Assembly: GCA_032871835.1 (NCBI GenBank)
Contig: CM065298.1
Span: 10,031,596 to 10,095,595, forward strand
DNA: 64,000 nucleotides
Reading direction: 5' to 3'
Source of the DNA: Dipteronia dyeriana
Taxonomy: Eukaryota > Streptophyta > Magnoliopsida > Sapindales > Sapindaceae
A program made the position numbers and the translations under genes. Below are positions 44,804-56,149 of the stretch, piece after piece (position 1 is the stretch's first letter; each line of letters opens with the position of its first letter). The notes under the pieces are model-generated. The model had not been told where the DNA came from. It searched no databases and saw only the letters and a program-made list of their open reading frames with translations.

Positions 44804-45106
44804 ACTTGACCTCAGCCAACCACCTTGCCGCCCACTTCTAGAAACCGGCCATTGATATGGCTCCAACCACCTCCAACTCCCAGCTGCTTCCTAACCACAT
44901 TTGACTTCATTGTTTTGCATTTATTTTGTTTGTAGTTTAGCTCATCTCATTTTCCTATATAAAGGGATGAAAGTTGTATTGAAAATGTGTGGAGTGGTGA
45001 ATGAAATATAGAGATATAAGAAAAGCTTCTCCTTTTATTGTTTGTGGTCGAATTCTCTCTCAGAGGTGCACCACAAGTGACCTCAAACCATACCATCCCA
45101 CCAACA
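44791..45106 (+). repeat. 3' LTR of the Ty1-copia element
   Basis: 316 bp, TGTTG to CAACA, followed by the CGTCC duplication and the remaining part of dioxygenase exon 3. Confidence 0.95.
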
Positions 45107-46413
45107 CGTCCTCCATCCACTCCAATCTGATTCCCAGCTTGGTTGCCCTGTTGAAAGATCATTTTCTTTCAATACAAGTTCACAAAACAACACAGCATAA
45201 TTTTGACATAGAAAACATACTTCCATAGATTAATTTCCAGTTTTTGAACCATCATTCAAATAGTGAATGATGTTAAGTTTGGACAGAAGAAACTTAGACA
45301 ACATTGATCCGAAAAAAGAAAAATCATACATAACACAATGTAAAACCATATGACCAGAACAAATTAGACCTAGATTGCTCAAATTCTATAATTTGAAATC
45401 GCTGCATGCAGTAAATTACTTAGTTGATCAATCGCAAACCTTTCCTTAGCCACACTCTAGTCATCAGTCGAGAAAGTGGATTTCTAACCGCGTCCACCTA
45501 TATATGAAATATCATCGTCCTCTCCTAATAAAAGTGAAGATCAATCCATGATTCTCCAAATTTTTAACGAATTCCGGGTACTTCTCTCTCATTCTCTCAT
45601 ATACAATATGGCTCAAGATTACAGTAGTTTCTCCTCCACTTGTTGGAGCTACTTCACAGAAGAAAAATAATTTCGATGGAGGCTCCGGTGCCTGTTGACT
45701 AAGTTCAGTGAGTTAAAAATAAACATTGGAACACAAACAAAAGCAATATAATAAATTACTAACCAACATGTAAAGTTCAACAAACAAATTTGGTGACAAA
45801 TTCTTCATCTCTTTCTCTCTCTTGGTTCTTCAATGGAGGTGATCTGTTCTTAGTTAGCTTTTTAGCTTAGGAATTTCTACAAACAGTTTACTTTTTATAT
45901 CAAACACTTGTTGCCTTGCATGGTTAATGGTTTCACATCAAATTATCAATTAAGTATAAGTAGATTTATGATGATATATCAAAATTTCACTAAAAACATA
46001 AAAGTTAAGACGATTAGAAAACATTAAACGTACAAACAAACCTGAGCCATTTCATGGTGGAAACCAATGTGTTGGTCAGGTGGTGACTCATTGGCTGTAA
46101 AAACACGACCCACAACGTTGGACCGAGGAGCTGTACCACCAACGTAGGATAGCTCCTCGTACCCAAAAGCTTCAATGACGTCATTGAAGTCCTCTGGCGT
46201 CTTTACATCAAACCCTCTGAAAAGCATGCCCCTGTTTTGTGAAGCAAAGAATTCAGATATGGTTTCTGGGTCTTGATGGCTTCGATCAGATGAGAGACAG
46301 AACATGAAACTGCTTGTTGTTGTTGTTGGGTTTGGAGACAGAATTGAAGGGAAAGGAATGGAATTGTAGTGTTTTTGTCGTGGGATTTGGATTTATGTGA
46401 AATGATCTGCCAT

Positions 46414-46845
46414 GATAGTTCTGTTTTCCAAAGCTTGATTTGACTTTTTCCTGTTTCTTGGGTTTGTGTTGCGGAATTATTTCTTTTGTGATGATCTAAA
46501 TTCTAAGGCAGATGTCCTTGTTGTTAAGTTGATCTCCTTGTCTGCTGTTTCAGTGTCATGTTGTTGCATCGTCAAGATTTAAGATCTTCTTGACATATAT
46601 AGTATGAATATTTTTTTTTGAAACAGACATATTTAAGTGTTCGTTATTAAATAAACCTTTACTCGTAGGACAAATTGCAATAATATAGTTTGTCATTTTG
46701 TATAACCGTTCAAGAAAAGAAAGAAAAATGTATGAAAGAAATTGCAGTATTCAATAAAAAAATCTGTTTATAATAAAAATAAAAGTAAAAATATTCCACA
46801 TCAGGCTTTTTTTTTTTACAAAATTAAATAATAATAGTAACATTA
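46414..46845. other. Upstream flank of dioxygenase copy 3
   Basis: Presumed promoter region of the dead gene; AT-rich with T tracts, nothing specific seen. It ends with CATTA (46841-46845), the left target duplication of the Tat-lineage element. Confidence 0.5.
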
Positions 46846-47737
46846 TGTCGATTTCTGGATATATGAGAAAAGCCAATAAGATTTGGATTAGCTGTGATCT
46901 TAAAGAGAAAGAGAAAGAGAAAGAGAAAGAGAATGAGAAAGTAAACGGACACAAGTTTTTATGTGGTAAAACTCCGCTGACCGGAGAAACGTATACGGGT
47001 GGTTGAATGATCAACCGAGCCAAAATCCACTATGAATAGAATAATTACAATTATCGATCTCTCTTTTTCTCTCTGTATTTGCTATATTCTGTGTGTATTT
47101 TGTGACGAGATTATAGGTCTATTTATATGTTCATAGAACCTTAATCCTCTTTGTACAAGTAATAAAAGATCTTTGTATTTAACTATGATTGGTTACTTGT
47201 TTGAAGTAGTCTATCTTCTTTCCTATTTCGGAGACTTGTATTGAGATCGAATGAGACTAGTTATGTAGTCCAGTTAGGACTTATTTCCTTATAAAAACGT
47301 AGTCTTTTTGAAGAAATAAAATTGTTGCCTGATTTAGAACCTTCTGTTTGGTATTCTATTCTTCTTGGAATTCCTTTTTGATATGGATATTTTCACGCAT
47401 TTTAACGACTTAACTCGTGTGAGCTACGCGCTGGGCTTTTATACGGTTTTCTTCATGTTTGTCCCGAGTAGAACACGATATTAGCTAGTCCCGAGTGATG
47501 TCATCTGATCTCGAGTAGAAAATGCCATCAACTAGCCCCGAGCATCTTTAACTGACCCCGAGTAGTATACGACGTCAGTTGGGCCCGAGTAGCTTTTGTT
47601 TATTACTTGTTTACTCGGGCTTCTCTTCTTTGGTGATGTCTTGTAAGATATTTTTTGAATGCCTATTTGGACGTCCACCTAGAAATTTTATCCTTTTTGT
47701 CGATGACGTGTATGTCTGACAAAATTTACATACGATA
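46846..47737 (-). repeat. 3' LTR of the Tat element
   Basis: 892 bp; + strand begins TGTCGATTTCTGGAT and ends TACGATA. Contains a GAGAAA microsatellite at about 46905-46940 that is shorter in the other LTR. Confidence 0.92.
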
Positions 47738-47750
47738 ATACCCCCTTAAA
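47738..47750 (-). other. Polypurine tract of the Tat element
   Basis: On the minus strand TTAAGGGGGTAT directly precedes the 3' LTR. Confidence 0.7.
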
Positions 47751-48235
47751 ATATTTTTGCCGAACAGGGTTTCATTTCGGGCAAAAGTATTTTAATCAAT
47801 TCTTCTATTTTTACATCTCTTTAATGTCAGGGTAAATGTCTTGTCATAATGGCATGTCTTAATGGTGACCTTGTAAATTCGACTTGCCCCCTCACGCGAG
47901 ATCTCAATGATGGCGACGTTTTGGAGTTCTGACGGCCAAAGCTAGTTTTTCTCTTAACACGTGTCTTCTACTGCTTCGTTTCTCGATGCCATTTATGAGA
48001 AATGACCTATGCATCTCCCAGTGCGCCACCTACGTCATCAAATTTGTCATTGATTTTTCCCGCCTTGAGGTCCTAGGGTGCTATTACCTCTTTAAATTCT
48101 TTACTAAGGGGTTGCGGTGGTTCATTCTCAAAGATTCAAACTAGAAACTTTCCCAACCCATATTTCTTTAAGCAGAAAGTCGCTATTCTTCGTTTAAGAT
48201 TTTACATCAGATTTCTTCGTTCAAGGTTAATTTTA

Positions 48236-49396
48236 ATGGATCTAATTTCCCGTCTTCGACTCTGTACTATAACTCTTGAAGCACTTGATCATGGGGATTT
48301 CCAACTGGTTTCCTACGTTCGAAGATTTTTGAGGGAAATCCCCCCTGATAAACCTCATTTTTTAGAAGTCGACGTTTCTAGGCTTCACCCTGACGCCCGT
48401 TTTAGTTCTGTATCCAGTTCTGATTCTGATTCATCTAGTTCTGAATCTGTTGTTTCTAATCACAGGGTACCACTTCGATCAAGGATGGGAAAACATCAAA
48501 GCCAAAGCGAAGTCCATAAGCACAACTCAGACATCGTTCGGATCAGGGAGCTGACTGTTGACGAGAATGATGTCGAAGAGGCGTTCAGAGTTTCTCGTCT
48601 CTTTTTCTCTGTTGATCGCCCGAGTGGGTTTGATGCCGAATCAAATGTGGTTGGGGCAGATGAGATAGGGAAATATTGTGCCCAATTCGATCTGGATAAT
48701 TCGGCTACTTTGATTCCTACGAGTGATAGAGCTGCGTGGAATCCTCCCCCGGGCATGGTGGCAATCTATGGATCCATGCTCTGCTGCAGCGTTACTCTTC
48801 CTCTTCAGCCGTTCATTGTCTGGTTTCTAGCTGAAGCAGGGATCACTCCGACTCAACTGGCCCCGAGTAGCTACAAGATCTTGATGTGCATGTGGCACAT
48901 GTGGAGCCGAATGAACTTATCGCCGCCTTCCCCGAGTGAAATCAGACACTTCTATATACTAAGGCAGTCTAGCAAGATGGGGACTTATTTCCTCTTGTCA
49001 AACCCACTAGATTGCTGGGTCCCCGAGGGGACAAAGGTGAATCGGGAAGTTGATACCTCTGATGACCCCCAAAAGAGAGGTTTTGTATGGGGATTCCTTT
49101 CATCCAACAAGTACTGGAAGAACAGTTGGTTTTTCGCCAGAGGGAATCTCAGACTCGAAGTTACTCTTTCGGTTGGGAAAACTCGGACGGTGTTGAAAGT
49201 TCCACATTTTTTCTGTTCCCCCGAGGTATGGAACAAGAAAAAACTTGAATTCAGTGATACTGAGCTGATCAAACTTGCTCGGGCAGCAGTTCGCACTCTA
49301 AAGAAGAGGAGTATGGCTTATCTTTTCAGTGAGACAAAAATAATAGAGCTCGACTTCTTTAGCCAGATTTTGAGCTATCGTAGGCGATGTAAGTGA
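48236..49396 (+). CDS. Antisense ORF of the Tat element (gypsy-type PF04195-like)
   Basis: Open frame of 386 codons on the strand opposite to gag-pol, between pol and the 3' LTR. After a Ser-rich acidic stretch (about residues 58-72, SVSSSDSDSSSSES) comes a conserved domain with MLCCSVTLPLQPFIVWFLAE, GITPTQLAPSSYKILMCMW and NKYWKNSWFFARG, like the domain labelled putative gypsy-type transposon (PF04195) found in many plant proteins. Its function is unknown. Antisense genes in this position are known for Tat-lineage elements. The frame is undamaged although gag-pol is not. It ends at TGA 49394-49396, preceded by a possible donor (GATGTAAGTG), so it is probably the first exon of a longer gene continuing to 51184. 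Promoter sequence would lie between it and the 3' LTR. Confidence 0.65.
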   Translation: MDLISRLRLCTITLEALDHGDFQLVSYVRRFLREIPPDKPHFLEVDVSRLHPDARFSSVSSSDSDSSSSESVVSNHRVPLRSRMGKHQSQSEVHKHNSDIVRIRELTVDENDVEEAFRVSRLFFSVDRPSGFDAESNVVGADEIGKYCAQFDLDNSATLIPTSDRAAWNPPPGMVAIYGSMLCCSVTLPLQPFIVWFLAEAGITPTQLAPSSYKILMCMWHMWSRMNLSPPSPSEIRHFYILRQSSKMGTYFLLSNPLDCWVPEGTKVNREVDTSDDPQKRGFVWGFLSSNKYWKNSWFFARGNLRLEVTLSVGKTRTVLKVPHFFCSPEVWNKKKLEFSDTELIKLARAAVRTLKKRSMAYLFSETKIIELDFFSQILSYRRRCK

Positions 49397-49489
49397 TCTT
49401 TGTAACCTCTTTTTTTATTATATTTTTTTTGCTTTTTATATTTTGAGGCGATTCCCTTTTTTTCTTCTAAATGTATGACACGGACATCG

Positions 49490-51184
49490 TCTGCGACCTT
49501 TAAGCTCGCAAAGTGAAGTCGATTCTTCAAGCGAGCCGAAAAGAAGCTTCTCGTCAGAGCAAAGGTGGTATTGCCCCGCCTAAGTCTGATGAGGAACCTG
49601 ATGTGGCTGAGGAGCAGGACCCCGAATATATCCCAGAGGAAGTCGTTTGACCGACCGTAGGAGAGTCTAGTGGTCCGAGTGGCCCAACGGATCATACTCA
49701 AGAGTTGCCTGATGACGGGGAGAGGCAAAGTGAGGGTCTTGGTGAGGGGCCTGTTGAGCGGTCAAACGTCGGTGATAGAGGTAAAACCTCTGAGAGACAA
49801 GTACCTACAGATCCTGAATTTTTTAAATCCTTCGGGATGATGTTCAGGAGGATCCCGCAGTTGATCTCAGCTTCTACCGTTCTCGGGTTGAGAAACGAAA
49901 AGCGATCGACTCTCCTACTCGCCCTCTCAAGGTTTCTCTTTTAGTTTCATTTGTTGAATCAAATGATGAGGACGTCGAGACTGAGATTCCCCCGAGTGTT
50001 CATGTTGAAGCATCGGCGAGTGCGAAGATTTCTGACCTGAACATGGGTTCCTCTCCCCCCGAGGTTGAAGATCTAAGGGCTGAACCCTTGGGAGATCCTT
50101 CCTATCCTTCTCTCCAGGATATGCTCAGGGCGATGTCATCCGTTCGGGATTTTATCGGGGATGATCATTGGAGTCATCTCATGGACACGCCTCTGACGAG
50201 TTATCTTCAGAATATCTTCAACGGTGCATTTTATGTGGGTTTTATTCCTAACTCTTGCCTTGCCCTTTTGCTTGCTAGATTTTTAATTTCGTTTCTTTGT
50301 AGATTATGGCTGAGTTTGCTGAGCTGGTTCAGATGCATCAATATCAAGCTGATCGAATGAGGTGTCTTGAAGCTTAGCTGAAAGAGAGTGAGGATAGCCG
50401 TGCTTGGGTCGAATCGGTTTATCAGAAAGAAGTTGGCAGTGCCCAAGTGTTTACCGACCACTGTTTGGCGAAGCAGGTGGAGGCCGAGGAGAGAGCTTCT
50501 TTAGCAGAGGAGAAGGCAGTGTCACTTCAAAACTTGTTATCCTCTACCCAAGAATCAATGCTTAAAGCCGAACATGAAGCGGAGCAGTCCAAGTTGGCAT
50601 ATGAAAAGAAAATTGAAGATTTGGAGCGCCAAGCTTTGACAGTTGAGTCCCTATCCAAAGAGGCCAGGCTGGAACTTGAAGCCTAAAGGGTAGACCATTT
50701 CAAAAGATCCACTGCCTACGATGCCCTTCTCCTTCGGGAATTTCAGCGAGGGCTAGTTTCAGCTGGTGAGTTTTTTAAGGTTAAGAGTCGGGCAACTGAT
50801 AAAGCTTGAACCAACTGGGAGCTGTTGATTAAGAATCACGTGGATCGTTCCTTGGAATCTCTTCAGACTCAGATGAAGGAGTGGAGAGCTTATTGCCGTA
50901 CCCGAGGTAAAGAGCCCCATCCCATGCATTTCGAGCATTCCCTCTCGACCTTTTACGCTAGTCAGGAATCGGTCGAGAAAAGTGTTGTGCCTGATGTCGG
51001 ATCGATCCCGGGAGAAGATTATAGCCAATGGATGGATGATTCAGTCGATACGATTGCTTGTCCTTCTAATGAAAGTCTGCTCCGTGAGTACGAGATGGTG
51101 CCCGACCCGAGCATTGACAAGAGTTCAAAATCCTCTCGACTGATTTATTTTGTGGAAATTCATTTTTGTAGAGATTCTTTTTAA
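49490..51184 (+). pseudogene. Downstream part of the antisense gene, coiled coil
   Basis: Same strand as the ORF at 48236. Segments: an acidic part at 49490-49940 with several stops (including QVPTDPEFFKSFGMMFRRIP); a part at 50043-50225 (SLQDMLRAMSSVRDFIGDDH); then, after TTTGTAG, a heptad-like coiled coil at 50306-50685 (AEEKAVSLQNLLSSTQE, AEQSKLAYEKKIEDLERQ), interrupted by TAG at about 50376 and TAA at 50684; and a final part at 50690-51184 (LLIKNHVDRSLESLQTQMKE) ending at TAA. Long coiled coils follow PF04195-like domains in plant transposon proteins. The stops show decay of this half, or that some segments are introns; I cannot choose exon borders with confidence. Confidence 0.5.
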
Positions 51185-51185
51185 C

Positions 51186-51260
51186 GATTCTTTGTAACAA
51201 TTCTTTGCAACAATTCTTTTGTAACAATTCTTTGCAACAATTCTTTTGTAAAGATTATCA
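51186..51260 (+). repeat. Tandem AACAATTCTTTGC repeats
   Basis: ACAATTCTTTG followed by CAACAATTCTTTTGTA, period about 27 bp, two and a half copies, directly after the antisense gene. Confidence 0.8.
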
Positions 51261-51415
51261 ATGAAATTCTAAGTTAACTGTGATTCTGAAAACCGAGTGG
51301 TCTTATCTGATTCATTGCTCTAGGAATTTCACCGAGTCTTCTTTAACTTGATTCTATTGTTTCCGAGTATCTTATTAAATCGGCTATTGAAATTTTTGCC
51401 AAGTATCTTATTAAA

Positions 51416-51620
51416 CTGACTATTTCTGATATGTAGGTAACTTCACCAAGTATCTTATTAAACATGTTTCGTTACCCGAATATTTTTTAGCGCCAAGTAT
51501 TTTATTAAACTGGCTATTTTTGATGTTCCGATAACTTCACCAAGTATCTTATTAAACTTGTTTCGTTACCCGAATAATTTTTAACGCCAAGTATCTTATT
51601 AAACTGGCTAATATTATTAA
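51416..51620 (+). repeat. Two tandem 94-bp units in the Tat element
   Basis: Units start at 51416 and 51510 and a third begins at 51604. Shared words in order: TAACTTCACCAAGTATCTTA, TTTCGTTACCCGAATA, CGCCAAGTAT, TTATTAAACTGGCTA. The AAGTATCTTATTAAA core is itself used twice per unit. Tandem repeats in the 3' region are common in Tat elements. Confidence 0.85.
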
Positions 51621-52139
51621 CCGAGTCATCTTAAAACAGGCAAGCAGATTTATACTTGTGTTTCATACTCGGTTGCTACCTGAACATTACATCAAGGCTC
51701 ACCATGATCATATGTTCGAGTCCTTACACATTACTGAGGACGTCTCCCCAGTTTTTCTGTGCAAGAGTTTGCCGAATTGTTAGGCTTTTCGAACTGCTTA
51801 ACACAGCTACGCATTTCACCGAATTTTTTTTTGATAGCGTCCCGAGCCTTTCTCCAGAATCTTGTGCATCGGGTTTGCCTTTTTGCTAATGTCAATTGAC
51901 TTTGCTCGGCTGGTATGCTCATTCGAGCTTCTCCGCCCATTCGGGAATCAATGGTCCCGAGTATTCTATTTTCATGTTCTTATTATCATATGCTTTATTT
52001 TTCAGAAATCCCGAGTTTGTTTTTATTTATAACTGCAAAACCAATAAAGATTTAAGTTCCAAAGCTAATATTTGACTTAACTAAAGTTGTCCTGACTAGA
52101 AAAGAAAAATAGAAAACAATTTAAGGATAGAAAATTTTC

Positions 52140-53600
52140 AGATATTGGGCGTTGCATGGTCGGGGTAAAACCCCTCCATTGGGTCGTGCAATCCAATATG
52201 CTCAATGACCAGCTATACCTTCAATTTTGTACGGGCCTTCCCACTTATCAGCCAGGGAATCTGCAACTTTATTTTTCGTATTCAATGACACCTTCCTGAG
52301 TACCAGGTCTTTTAGTTGGAATTTCCTGACCCGAACATGAGAGTTGTAGTGGCGAGCTACTCTTTGCTGATATGTCATATTTCATATTCGGGACTTCTCC
52401 CTTTTCTCTTCTAGCTCATCTAGACTTTGTAATAGCATATCAACATTATGTTCTTCATCATATAGCCTGACCCGGGGTGATGCATAGGACGTTTTTATGG
52501 GGATAACAGCTTATGTTCTAAACCCTAAAGTGAATGAAGTCTCTCTTGTTGAAGTTCTTACTGTAGTCCGATATGCCCATAATACTTTAGGTATCTTTTC
52601 AACCCAGCTTCCTTTCTTGGCATCTAGCTTTGCTTTGATTGTGTGCTTGATGATTTTGTTTACTACTTCAACCTGCCCATTTGTTTGAGGGTGGGCAGGT
52701 GTGGCATAGTAATTGGCAATCCGGTACTCTTTGCACAACTGTATGAATTTCAGATTATCGAACTGGGTGCCGTTGTCAGTGATTATAGTGTTTGGGACTC
52801 CAAACCTATAAAGTATATTCTTTTTCATGAAATTTGTGGTATTTACTTCTGTGATATGCACCAATGCTTTAGCTTCTGCCTACTTCATGAAATAGTCAAC
52901 GGCTACTATGGCATGTTTTGCTTCATCCCCTGTCCCAGCTGGTATTGGACCGATTAAATCCAAACCCCATATGGCAAATGACCATGGGGATGTGAGGTTT
53001 CTGAGTTGTTCAAGGGGCTGTCGGATATCATTAGCAATCCTTTGGCAAGTATTGTAACTCTCCGAACATCGCTGTGCATCTGAGAATAAAATAGGCCAAT
53101 AATAACCTTGCATGAGTACCTTGTGTGCTAAACTCTTACCCCCAGTATGGTTTCCGCAAACTCCCACATGGATTTCCTGTAATATCCCACATGCATCTTC
53201 CTCTAACACACATCTTTGAAGTGTTCGGGAAAACCCCCTTCTGTATAGTTCTCCTCCGACCAATGTGTACTTTACTGATCGATACCTGATATGTTTTGCT
53301 TATAGGGGATCTTTCGGGAGCTTGCCTTCTTCCAGGAACCTTCTCAGCTGGGTCATCCAACCGTCTAACGGTGTTCGGATTTATAAAATTTCAAAGTTTT
53401 TTATCTCAACCGTGCTCGGTTTGAGGAGATGTGCGATCGGAATAGTTTTTAGCCTGATTGTGGTTATTGTTGATGCTAGTTTGGACAAAGCATCTGCCTT
53501 TTCATTCTCTTCCCTGGGGATCTGGGCAATCCTATATTCTTTAAATTTCTGGAGGAGCTGTCTTGCAATATCATGATAGGCTATCATGTCTTCATCCCTA
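52140..53600 (-). pseudogene. Integrase region of the Tat element
   Basis: On the minus strand: end of the second RNase H domain (PREENEKADALSKLAS), spacer, HHCC region (HVGVCGNHTGGKSLAHKVLMQGYYWP split by stops), integrase core (WGLDLIGPIPAG; then TIITDNGTQFDN and HPQTNGQVEVVNK for the D and E residues), and a C-terminal GPYKIEGI module. Stops at several points (for example after DYFMK near 52880 and after GFRT near 52511) interrupt it. It ends near 52140. Confidence 0.85.
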
Positions 53601-53602
53601 GC

Positions 53603-53917
53603 TTAGTATTCGTCCAGGACTTGGTTGATAACTACCTGTGAATCGCTAAATATCTCGACTTCATCGGCCCTGAGAGCTATGCAGACTTTGAGTATAACTA
53701 GTGACGTCTCATACTCGGCTTGATTATTGGTTGCTTTGAAGTCAAACCTCATTGCACATTCGACATCATCTCCTTCTGGAGTACATACTACGATCCCTGC
53801 CCCTCTGCCGTGAGTGTTTGAAGAGCCATCAACATATAATTTCCATGGAAAATTTTTACCCAACATCTTTTTTGCTTCCAGGTTTGGTTCTATGAACTCT
53901 GCTATAAAATCTGTCAC
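53603..53917 (-). pseudogene. Second (plant-type) RNase H domain of the Tat element
   Basis: KLYVDGSSNTHGRGAGIVV carries the first catalytic Asp, NNQAEYETSLVILKV the Glu, and VEIFSDSQVVINQV the second Asp. This domain, placed between the normal RNase H and integrase, is the acquired RNase H typical of Tat-lineage elements. A stop at 53603 separates it from its C-terminal part. Confidence 0.9.
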
Positions 53918-53919
53918 TG

Positions 53920-55400
53920 CTTGTCCTTTAAGAGATGTCCTGGGGACGTAGTGGATATCAAATTCACTTAGCTCGATTGTCCATTTGGTTAGTCTTTCTA
54001 AAATCTCTGGCTTCTGTAAAATTGGCTTCTGTAAAATTTACTTCAATGGACAGTTGGTGAGAACCTAGATTGTATGAGGGCCTTAGTTTCCTTGCTGCAG
54101 AAACCAATGCTAGGGCAATTTTTTCTGCTTGTGAATACTTGACCTCGGCTGGTAAAAGTGCCGTGCTGGTATAATACACTGGCTTCTGTACTCCATCTTC
54201 TGTTCTGATTAGGACTGAGCTTGCTGCTAGCTTGGTAATTGATAAGTACAAATGGAGTATCTCTCCCATTTGTGGTTTTGAAAGGATGAGAGCCTGCCCT
54301 ATGTACTCTTTTATTTTTAAGAATGTCTGCTCGCATTCTTCATTCCATTCGAGTCATTTTCCTTTTTTGATTACTCTGAAAAAAAGGTGCGCACCTGTTT
54401 GTGGCCTTTGAGATGAATCTTCCCAAGGATGCTAAACATCCTGTTAAGTGCTGTACTTCTTTTAATGTCTTTGGTGAGGTCATTCTTTGCAGGGCTTGGA
54501 TCTTTTCAGGGTTGACTTCGATTCCCCTTTGGTGAACTTAAAAACCCAGGAATCTTCCTGAAGGGACTCCAAATAAACACTTGTTCGGATTTAGCTTAAT
54601 TTGGTATCTCCTCAAAACATCAAATGTCTCTGGAAGGTCTGAAGTATGCTTGTCTGCCGAGATGCTCTTGGTCAGCATGTCGTCAATGTACACTTCCATG
54701 TTCTTTCCTATTTGCCGTGCGAAGATTCTGTTGACCAGCCTTTGATATGTTGCCCCTGTATTTTTTAACCCGAAGGGCATTACTGTGTAATAGTACAAGC
54801 CCTGATCAATTGTGAATGCTGTTTTTTCTTCGTCAGCCTTGTTCATCCGGATTTGGTTATATCCCGAGTAGGCATCCATAAAACTGAGCAACTCATGGCC
54901 TGATGTAGCGTCCACCAACTGATCTATCCTCGGAAGTGGAAAACTGTCTTTTGGGCATGCCTTGTTCAAATCTGTGAAATCTACGTACATTCTCCATTGT
55001 CCATTTTTCTTTTGGACGAGGACTACATTAGTTACCCATTGAGGGTAGTTAATCTCTCTAATCGACCCTACAGCGAGTAACTTTTCTACTTCCTGTTTGA
55101 TTGCCTGGCTTCTCTCTAGATTGAATGACCTTATCTTTTGTATCACTGATTTTGCATTTGGGTCTACCGCTAGATGATGATATATTATTCTGGCGTCTAT
55201 CCCGACCATGTCTTCATGACTCCAGGCGAACACAACCTTGTATTCTTTTAGCAGATCAGTGAGACTTTGTTTGACTTTTCCTTCCAGGTTGGCCCTGATC
55301 TTGATCTTCTTATCTGGTTCATCTTCTTTCAAGATAATTTTTTCGACCGGTTCATTTTTGGATTCATTCAACTCTTCCCTTTGATCAAATTCGAATGACC
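53920..55400 (-). pseudogene. Reverse transcriptase and RNase H of the Tat element
   Basis: RT: PQWVTNVVLVQKKNGQWRMY, VDFTDLNKACPKDSFPLP, MDAYSGYNQIRM, MPFGLKNTGATYQ and catalytic VYIDDML. A TAA at about 54538 follows GRFLGF, and the thumb and first RNase H continue after it (LKEVQHLTGCLASLGRFI, PVYYTSTALLPAEVKYSQAE). A short in-place duplication (AAAATTGGCTTCTGT twice near 54015) damages the end of the RNase H. Confidence 0.88.
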
Positions 55401-56141
55401 TTGGCTATTTGTTCTGACTCGGCTGCGTTATAGTGCATACCTGTTCACCATCATTTTTGTCTTTGTATACTGACAGGTTAGCTCTTCAGGCCATCTCTTG
55501 GGACCCCTTAACTACACCGACCCCCTGTTTGGTCAGGAACTTGATCATCAAGGCATAAGTGGCCGTTACGACCTTAGTTTTATTCAAGAATGACTGAAAA
55601 AATAACGCATTATATGTCCAATTGTTTAAGTTTACTACCACGAAGTCGAGCAATACAGTTCTCTAACAAGGTGCCACTCCAATCTTTACGGGTAGCTTTA
55701 CGTCCAGAGTGACCTGACCTCAATCCCTCCGAATCCTCTGAGTGGAGTATGGAAAGGCTGTAGATCCTTTCGGTCTAACCTGAGTTGATCGTAGACGGTT
55801 ACATTGAGAATGTTTGCCGAACTTCCATTATCTATAAAGATTCTCCTGACTTTCTGGTGACCAATCCGAACACTTATTACCAGAGCGTCATTTGGCCGAA
55901 CATCGACCCTATGTGAGTCTGCTTCTGTGAATATTATTGGATCCCATCCTTCTTTTACCCTTTTTGGGTCTGGCTCGACCGAGTTCACGTCAAAGTTATG
56001 TCTTGCTTCCACTGCCTCTTTGATTTCCTGTGTTCGCTCTCGATTACTCCTCCCAGTGGATGGTCCTCCAAAGTTTGTTTGTATTACTTCATTGGCCTCT
56101 AGGCTGGCCCTTTGATTTTGACCAGAGCTGTGATCGGTCAT
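55401..56141 (-). pseudogene. Protease region of the Tat element
   Basis: From 56141 the frame carries DPKRVKEGWDPIIFTEAD, then ALVISVRIGHQKVRRIFIDN with GSSANIL. This is the retropepsin core in the form usual for Tat elements (DxGSSADIL), with Asn in place of the second residue. The frame closes at about 55698 and continues with stops to the RT. Confidence 0.8.
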
Positions 56142-56149
56142 GACCTCTT

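Larger units (their letters stand above)
39688..45106 (+). mobile_element. Ty1-copia retrotransposon, 5419 bp, complete
   Basis: LTRs at 39688-40016 and 44791-45106 (TGTTG to CAACA) with CGTCC directly outside both ends (39683-39687, 45107-45111). The primer-binding site TGGTATCAGAGC is at 40018-40029 and the polypurine tract at 44779-44790. Gag and pol run in the + direction, opposite to the dioxygenase gene that it interrupts. By eye the two LTRs differ at about a dozen substitutions in 315 bp plus two indels, roughly 4%, so insertion was fairly recent compared with the gypsy elements here. Stops in gag and pol make it non-autonomous now. Confidence 0.95.
39372..46413 (-). pseudogene. TauD-like dioxygenase copy 3, split by a copia element
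   Basis: Read from the ATG at 46413: exon 1 (46413-46042), exon 2 (45691-45440), and exon 3 in two parts, 45147-45107 and 39687-39372, separated by a complete Ty1-copia element. Lesions: TAA at codon 7 where the best copy has GAA; a one-base deletion in the GAVLFRG region of exon 1; a frame change after GLIFTF in exon 2; then TAG codons in the GRGWKST and TDDKSV positions. The iron-site HxE (GFHHEMAQ) and the exon-3 block DVLLIDNWAELHARRPTNSP with the normal LASLCK end and TAA at 39372 survive. Intron 2 has the ordinary CAG acceptor that is mutated in the copy at 6204. Intron 1 (45692-46041) carries a short CT-rich insertion near 45805. Confidence 0.88.
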
